8,256 nucleotides of DNA. Source: Pseudomonadota bacterium (GTDB taxonomy: Bacteria > Desulfobacterota > GWC2-55-46 > JADFVP01). The notes beneath the pieces are model-generated. The model worked only from the letters and a program-made list of their open reading frames with translations, did no database searches and was not told the origin of the DNA. A program made the translations under genes and the position numbers. Positions within the stretch are counted from its first letter, which is position 1. Each line of letters begins with the position of its first letter. Below, one piece after another: positions 4,520-8,256 of this stretch. The stretch spans positions 1 to 8,256 of the forward strand of contig JADFVP010000130.1 of the NCBI GenBank assembly GCA_015222595.1, written 5' to 3'.

Positions 4520-6700
4520 CTATTCATGTGCGGCCCTGGACACCTGCTGTTTAGAAGCGGCCCCGGCAGTGGTTGAGCCGCCTGATGCCGGACGCCCTCT
4601 CTCGGCCAGAGATACAACGTTACCGACAGGCCCAGCCTCTACGTTCGAGACATGGAACATATCGACGTTGGTCTTGATACCGACCGCGATTTCGGCGACC
4701 TCCTGGCTCGCCTCCGCTATCTGGGACGCGCCCGTCGAGGTCTCGCCGATTATGGTCGCCATGCCCTCTATGTCTACGGTTATCTGCTCTGTTGCGGTCG
4801 ATTGTTCATTCGACGCAATGGAGATCTGATCCATCATCGAGGTCACGACATCTACCTTGGCAACAATCTCCTTGAGCGACTCTCCGGCCTCTGAAGCGAA
4901 GGTTACACCCTCTTCAACCGCCTCCACCTCTTTCTTCACCGACGCTATCGCCTTGCTGGTCTCGTCCTGCATCGACTTGATCATGTCTCCGATCTCGTTG
5001 GTGGCCGTCATCGTCTTCTCGGCAAGTTTTCTTACCTCGTCGGCGACAACCGCAAAACCGCGCCCCTGCTCACCGGCTCTGGCCGCCTCAATAGCGGCGT
5101 TCAGCGCAAGCAGGTTGGTCTGGTCGGCTATGTCGTTTATGACGTTGATGATGTTACCTATCTCTTCGGAGCGGTCGCCGAGAGATGTTATTATCTGCCT
5201 CGACTCCTTGGCAGTTTCGGAGATACCGTTCATGCTGTCTATGGTCTGCGTGACCACGCTTCCGCCCCTTATGGCAACGGTGCTCGCCTCTCTGGCGGCT
5301 TCGGTGGCGCTGGTTACGTTATTTACCACCTCGCCAAGCGTTGCGCCCATCTCCTGGGAAGAGGCCGACACCTGTTCTGCTCTGCTCGACTGTTGCTGAG
5401 TGCCGTCGGCTATCTGCTCGGAGGTGGTGGAGAGCTGCTCGGACGACGACGCCAGCCGGTCGGTCGATGAGCGCAGCTCGGAGATGATGTCATGGAACTT
5501 GCCTATCATCTTATTGAAGGAGTTTGCCATCTGCCCGTTCTCGTCATGGCTCTTGACGTCTATCTGAATGGTCAGGTCTCCGGTCCGCTCCACATCGGCC
5601 ATGGTGTCGCTTATGTAGCGGATAGGAGAGATTATCTTGCTCTTTACCACCAGCATCGAGACCACTCCGAGCAAGATCACAAACCCAAGCACGATTAGAG
5701 AAACGACAGTGGAACGCTTGGAAGCGGCAAGCTCCGCAAGCACATTTGTATTGACCACTTCACCGACAGCAGCCGAAACGCCGAGAATGGTATTTATAGC
5801 CACGGTACTCTGCTCTATCCACTGCGGGCCGGAGAGCGGATACTCGCCAGTCTCGGCAGCGGCGTATACGGACAGACGTGTCTCCTGAAACCTGTTTATG
5901 AACTTGGTGTTCATCGTTGCGACAGCAGAGATTACGCTCGGGTCGGTCTTCTTGCTACTTTTCAGGGCCAAAATTGTGTTCATGTTGAGATCAACTATAG
6001 CCCTGTAGGTATTGAGCCTTTCTCTCGTTGCCGTGTCTACCGGCTTCTTGCCTGCAATAAAGCTTCCGAGCACCGCGCGCTCACGCCCCGCGTACTCGCT
6101 CACAAGCCAGACGGCCTGCTTGAGTTCGAGGTTCATTCTTATCGGCTCCTGAAGCGTGGTGGCCGATGCACTCGAAGTATTCGCGGCAAGCCTCAGCTTG
6201 GCATTGGTTCCGATAAAGGAGCTTGCCAGCTTGATCCAGTCTCCCGAAGCGAGATTGACATTGGCCCCGCCTGCCTTCCTGTCTATAACTCTCCTCTTTG
6301 CCTGAACCTCTTTGTAGAGACGGTTCGCCTCCGAGATCGACTCTTTAAGCGCGTCGTTCGACGTATCGAGTACGGCAAGCTCGGCAGCTATCGGGTAGGC
6401 AGAGTCCAGTGCCGCGTTCCCTTCTGTTCTTATCTTCTTCAAAAGAGAGAGAATGCCTGAGCCGGAGGCGCCGTCGGAGGCGAGTATTGTGGCTCCTACG
6501 CCCCGCTCTATAGCCTCGTTGCCGGTTGCGATGATTATATGGTCGGCCAGTTCATTTGCCAGGGCGACACGCTTGATCTCCTTGCCCTCATTATATGTAA
6601 CTAAGGCATTGTTGACCGATTGCGCAACCAGTATCAGCATCATAATTGCGATAATTCCTGTAAGGAAATTCTTGATGCTTAAACGATTAAACAGCTTCAT
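4520..6700 (-). CDS. Methyl-accepting chemotaxis protein with NIT-like sensor region and HAMP
   Basis: The 726-residue protein is a complete class I chemoreceptor. TM1 spans about 11-30, an extracytoplasmic helical region about 31-330, TM2 about 331-352, HAMP about 353-405 (IISPIRYISDTMADVERTGD), and the kinase-control coiled coil about 410-685. The conserved hairpin tip is at about 515-565 (DIADQTNLLALNAAIEAARAG then EQGRGFAVVADEVRKLAEKT). The sensor region carries two E-R motifs (EAIERGVGA at 63-70 and AGRERAVLGSF at 204-214), as in NIT domains that form paired helical bundles; this assignment is by pattern only and the ligand is unknown. The C-terminal tail (686-726) has no NWETF-type CheR/CheB pentapeptide. 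The start at 6700 is fixed by AAGGGAGG (6714-6707) six bases upstream; the frame extends further to 6784 but that part is leader. No che genes are nearby, so it is an orphan receptor. Confidence 0.95.
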   Translation of the reverse strand: MKLFNRLSIKNFLTGIIAIMMLILVAQSVNNALVTYNEGKEIKRVALANELADHIIIATGNEAIERGVGATILASDGASGSGILSLLKKIRTEGNAALDSAYPIAAELAVLDTSNDALKESISEANRLYKEVQAKRRVIDRKAGGANVNLASGDWIKLASSFIGTNAKLRLAANTSSASATTLQEPIRMNLELKQAVWLVSEYAGRERAVLGSFIAGKKPVDTATRERLNTYRAIVDLNMNTILALKSSKKTDPSVISAVATMNTKFINRFQETRLSVYAAAETGEYPLSGPQWIEQSTVAINTILGVSAAVGEVVNTNVLAELAASKRSTVVSLIVLGFVILLGVVSMLVVKSKIISPIRYISDTMADVERTGDLTIQIDVKSHDENGQMANSFNKMIGKFHDIISELRSSTDRLASSSEQLSTTSEQIADGTQQQSSRAEQVSASSQEMGATLGEVVNNVTSATEAAREASTVAIRGGSVVTQTIDSMNGISETAKESRQIITSLGDRSEEIGNIINVINDIADQTNLLALNAAIEAARAGEQGRGFAVVADEVRKLAEKTMTATNEIGDMIKSMQDETSKAIASVKKEVEAVEEGVTFASEAGESLKEIVAKVDVVTSMMDQISIASNEQSTATEQITVDIEGMATIIGETSTGASQIAEASQEVAEIAVGIKTNVDMFHVSNVEAGPVGNVVSLAERGRPASGGSTTAGAASKQQVSRAAHE

Positions 6701-6749
6701 TGACATCCTCCCTTGGTTAGTAATACCCGTTCGCCTAATTCCGAAATAG

Positions 6750-6819
6750 AAAAAGCCCCATAGCAAATGGCAAAAAGACACCATTGTCTTGGGGCTGAAA
6801 GGTGAGCATCGTTGCTCAC
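6750..6819 (-). promoter_or_regulatory. Structured 5' leader of the chemoreceptor with terminator-like stem
   Basis: Read on the minus strand, a perfect 7-bp hairpin (GTGAGCA, loop ACGA, TGCTCAC; 6819-6802) is followed five bases later by a 7-bp stem AGCCCCA (6796-6790) with TGGGGCT (6760-6754), continued by four more T's (6753-6750). Within it AAGACA (6790-6785) pairs with TGTCTT (6780-6775) around the loop ATGG, and that loop is complementary to CCAT at 6770-6767, giving pseudoknot potential. No minus-strand gene lies upstream, so the terminator-like end would sit in the chemoreceptor's own leader, 36 bases before its ribosome binding site. It matches no riboswitch class I know, including c-di-GMP-I (GEMM). 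Confidence 0.5.
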
Positions 6820-6852
6820 AAAAAATGTGTTGTACCCTAGTTCTTCGGATGG

Positions 6853-6908
6853 AGCCCGGAAAGACTTAATAGTCCAGGGGGCTATTTACGAGTAGTCTTC
6901 TGGACTAT
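6853..6908. repeat. Overlapping inverted repeats in the shared chemoreceptor/phosphatase region
   Basis: ATAGTCCAG (6869-6877) and CTGGACTAT (6900-6908) are perfect 9-bp arms 22 bases apart. AAGACT (6861-6866) and AGTCTT (6894-6899) form a second pair interleaved with the first, and GACT (6863-6866) with AGTC (6871-6874) plus AGCCC (6853-6857) with GGGCT (6879-6883) give a local alternative fold. The arrangement could be a dimeric regulator site or mutually exclusive RNA folds. It sits upstream of the phosphatase promoter candidate, and upstream of the chemoreceptor in the other direction. Confidence 0.45.
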
Positions 6909-6982
6909 AGCGGAGTACTGCCGACCCGCTCTCTCGCCTGTGAAAAACCTGCTCTCCTGTGCGCACGCCGCAGACTGTGCAT

Positions 6983-7011
6983 TTGTGCTTCCCTTCATAA
7001 CAGTGTATATT
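6983..7011 (+). promoter_or_regulatory. Candidate promoter of the SpoIIE-type phosphatase gene
   Basis: TTGTGC (6983-6988, TTG core kept) is followed after exactly 17 bases by TATATT (7006-7011, five of six). The predicted start is near 7018, giving a leader of about 80 bases. The leader contains an AAGGAGA ribosome-binding-like sequence at 7038-7044 that is not correctly spaced from any start codon. Confidence 0.4.
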
Positions 7012-7097
7012 TCGGCTATAGCGGTTTTACAGATTGCAAGGAGACCCCCACTTTTACTTTACATGCAACTATGCGGGCAACCATAAAAAGAACGCCA

Positions 7098-8256
7098 ATG
7101 AGCTCTAAAAAAGCCACCTTCGCAGAGCAGAAGTTAACAACAACGCGCAGAGCATTTATCGCCGGCTTCTGGCCCGTGCTGCTCGTATACGCCGTCGGCC
7201 CGATTGGCGACGTGATAATGGGCAGGGAGATGGTTACCGAGCCTCTCTACCCGGTGATGATAACCGTCTCCCTTCTTATCACCGTAACGATCTTTGTGGT
7301 GGCAGGGCTGTGGGCCTACCGGCCACTGGCGCGCCTTGTAATCGGAACCCTTTCGACCGATACGGCCTCTGTAGAGGCGGCTGTCTCTAGACTGCCTTAC
7401 AGGGTCGGTGCGGCCTTTCTGCTCGCAGGCATATTGATCGCCTCCGTAGACGTGGCGCTCATAGCCCTGCCCTCCACAAACTTGGCAGGCCAACTGCCTC
7501 CGCGGCTTATTCTCGGCGTGTCGTTAATGAACTACTACGGCTACGGGCTTGTAATTACCGTGCTCGGCGTGTCGAGCACGATAAACTTCACAACACGGCT
7601 TCGCAAGGCGCTCAGCCGCCAGGGCATCTTTACCGGAAACCTGCACTCCACCACCTTCACCTCATCGATAATCAGCGTGACGAAGCGTCCGTGGCAGCTC
7701 TTTATAATAGTCAGCGTGCTTCCGTTACTGTTGATCGGTCTGCTGTACATGATAGCCAACGGCCTCGACGACCAGACTCATCTGCAGGTGGCGCATACCG
7801 TAATGCTCCAGATGTTTATCGGGGTTCTCATCTGCGGTACGTATCTTGTCTACACCATGCGCAACACAATGAAGCTGGCCATAGACGAGATTGGAAGCGG
7901 CATGGACTCTATTCAGCGGGGCGAATACTCCAGGCGCGTTGCCGTGCTGCTCGACGACGAAACGGGCAACATGGCCCGCAGCCTCAACACCGCACTCGCC
8001 GGCCTGCAAGAGCGTGAAGACATGAAGAGCGCGCTGAGCCTTGCCGCAGAGATACAGAGCGGCCTGCTGCCCAAAGAGCCTCCGGTGCCGTCCGGCTTTA
8101 CCCTTGAGACCTTCCAACAGAGCTGCTACGACGTGGGCGGAGATTACTACGACGTTATCGAACTGAGTGATGGGCGTATGTGGTACGTTGTGGCCGATGT
8201 GTCTGGCAAGGGCTACTCGGCGGCTCTTATCGTCGCGAACCTCCATGCCATACTCC
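7098..8256 (+). CDS. Membrane SpoIIE/RsbU-type serine phosphatase with HAMP, truncated by right edge
   Basis: I translated 386 codons open to the right edge. About six hydrophobic segments occupy residues roughly 19-41, 50-72, 103-125, 137-160, 200-222 and 234-254. They are followed by a HAMP-like linker (about 255-305; GSGMDSIQRGEYSRRV, DDETGNMARSLNTAL), then the start of a PP2C-type SpoIIE domain: SLAAEIQSGLLPKEPPVPSG (314-333), DVGGDYYDV (345-353) and VADVSGKGYSAALIVANLHAIL (365-386). The conserved metal-binding aspartates D349 and D367 are present. Such proteins dephosphorylate anti-sigma antagonists or STAS proteins in partner switching, and this one would respond to a membrane-perceived signal. 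The rest of the catalytic domain is beyond the edge. The start is uncertain: ATG 7098 has only a weak AAAAAG upstream, and an in-frame ATG at 7071 (nine residues longer) has none. It is divergent from the chemoreceptor. Confidence 0.88.
   Translation, partial: MSSKKATFAEQKLTTTRRAFIAGFWPVLLVYAVGPIGDVIMGREMVTEPLYPVMITVSLLITVTIFVVAGLWAYRPLARLVIGTLSTDTASVEAAVSRLPYRVGAAFLLAGILIASVDVALIALPSTNLAGQLPPRLILGVSLMNYYGYGLVITVLGVSSTINFTTRLRKALSRQGIFTGNLHSTTFTSSIISVTKRPWQLFIIVSVLPLLLIGLLYMIANGLDDQTHLQVAHTVMLQMFIGVLICGTYLVYTMRNTMKLAIDEIGSGMDSIQRGEYSRRVAVLLDDETGNMARSLNTALAGLQEREDMKSALSLAAEIQSGLLPKEPPVPSGFTLETFQQSCYDVGGDYYDVIELSDGRMWYVVADVSGKGYSAALIVANLHAIL

Larger units (their letters stand above)
6701..7097. 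other. Divergent regulatory region between chemoreceptor and phosphatase
   Basis: About 400 bases without a gene. Apart from the chemoreceptor leader structure (6750-6819), the interleaved repeats (6853-6908) and the plus-strand promoter candidate (6983-7011), I find no further coding signal. I could not identify a convincing chemoreceptor promoter: neither a sigma70 pair, nor a sigma28 (TAAA/GCCGATAA) nor a sigma54 (GG/GC) element stands out. A 7-codon ORF at 7063-7086 is noted but probably meaningless. Confidence 0.5.

Noticed and set aside
4383..4829. 148-codon plus-strand ORF over the terminator and the chemoreceptor C-terminus
   Set aside because: It covers the chemoreceptor terminator and is antisense to its conserved coiled coil; no SD precedes it.
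6701..6784. N-terminal extension of the chemoreceptor to 6784
   Set aside because: The frame is open but crosses the terminator-like stem and the AAGGGAGG ribosome binding site, which is correctly placed only for ATG 6700.
6750..6908. c-di-GMP-I (GEMM), preQ1 or cobalamin riboswitch
   Set aside because: I looked for the conserved cores I know for these classes and did not find them; only generic stems and a possible pseudoknot are present.
7134..8246. Minus-strand ORFs at 7134-7493, 7541-7759 and 7725-8246
   Set aside because: They are antisense to the SpoIIE-type phosphatase, whose plus frame carries recognisable HAMP and phosphatase motifs.

Overview
The window looks like a chromosomal segment of a Gram-negative, envelope-rich, motile bacterium. 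The evidence is a lipoprotein with a lipobox, a type IVa pilin, a transmembrane chemoreceptor and a membrane SpoIIE-type phosphatase. The pilin resembles Geobacter-type PilA. The mix of genes (fused MFS/spermidine synthase-type protein, OB-fold/HD YhaM-like nuclease, PilA, SpoIIE phosphatase) and frequent ATA isoleucine codons suggest a deltaproteobacterial or Nitrospirota-like lineage. That placement is inference, since no rRNA or marker gene is present. I see no transposase, integrase, CRISPR array or tRNA, and no gross change of base composition.

Layout. 1-574 (minus): N-terminal part of a polytopic fused MFS/spermidine synthase-type membrane protein that runs off the left edge. 575-922: intergenic region with 10-bp-phased A-tracts, a GAACGG direct repeat and an extended -10 motif. 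These precede a tiny nine-cysteine zinc-ribbon protein (923-1102, plus). 1131-3196 (minus): a two-gene operon, UDP-glucuronate 4-epimerase-like SDR followed by a YhaM-type OB-fold/HD nuclease, joined almost stop-to-start. 3432-3839 (plus): a small secreted lipoprotein with a roughly 100-base leader that can form hairpins. 3885-4319 (minus): a type IVa pilin with an ambiguous start and a near-consensus promoter lying almost on the start codon. 4520-6700 (minus): a full-length methyl-accepting chemotaxis protein with a NIT-like sensor region and a good intrinsic terminator. 7098-8256 (plus): a multi-TM, HAMP and SpoIIE/PP2C-type phosphatase cut by the right edge.

How the genes relate. The chemoreceptor and the phosphatase are divergent and share a gene-free region of about 400 bases. 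It is unusually rich in inverted repeats: a 7-bp hairpin, a terminator-like leader structure with pseudoknot potential in the chemoreceptor 5' leader, and crossed inverted repeats. This is the most interesting non-coding stretch. The pilin, chemoreceptor and phosphatase could belong to a surface-sensing or twitching circuit, but no che, pil assembly or anti-sigma partner genes are visible, so that link is speculative. I do not see a clearly new multigene system. The most novel candidates are the cysteine-rich microprotein with its elaborate upstream region, the chemoreceptor leader RNA, and the clamp-motif-like tail on the YhaM-type nuclease.
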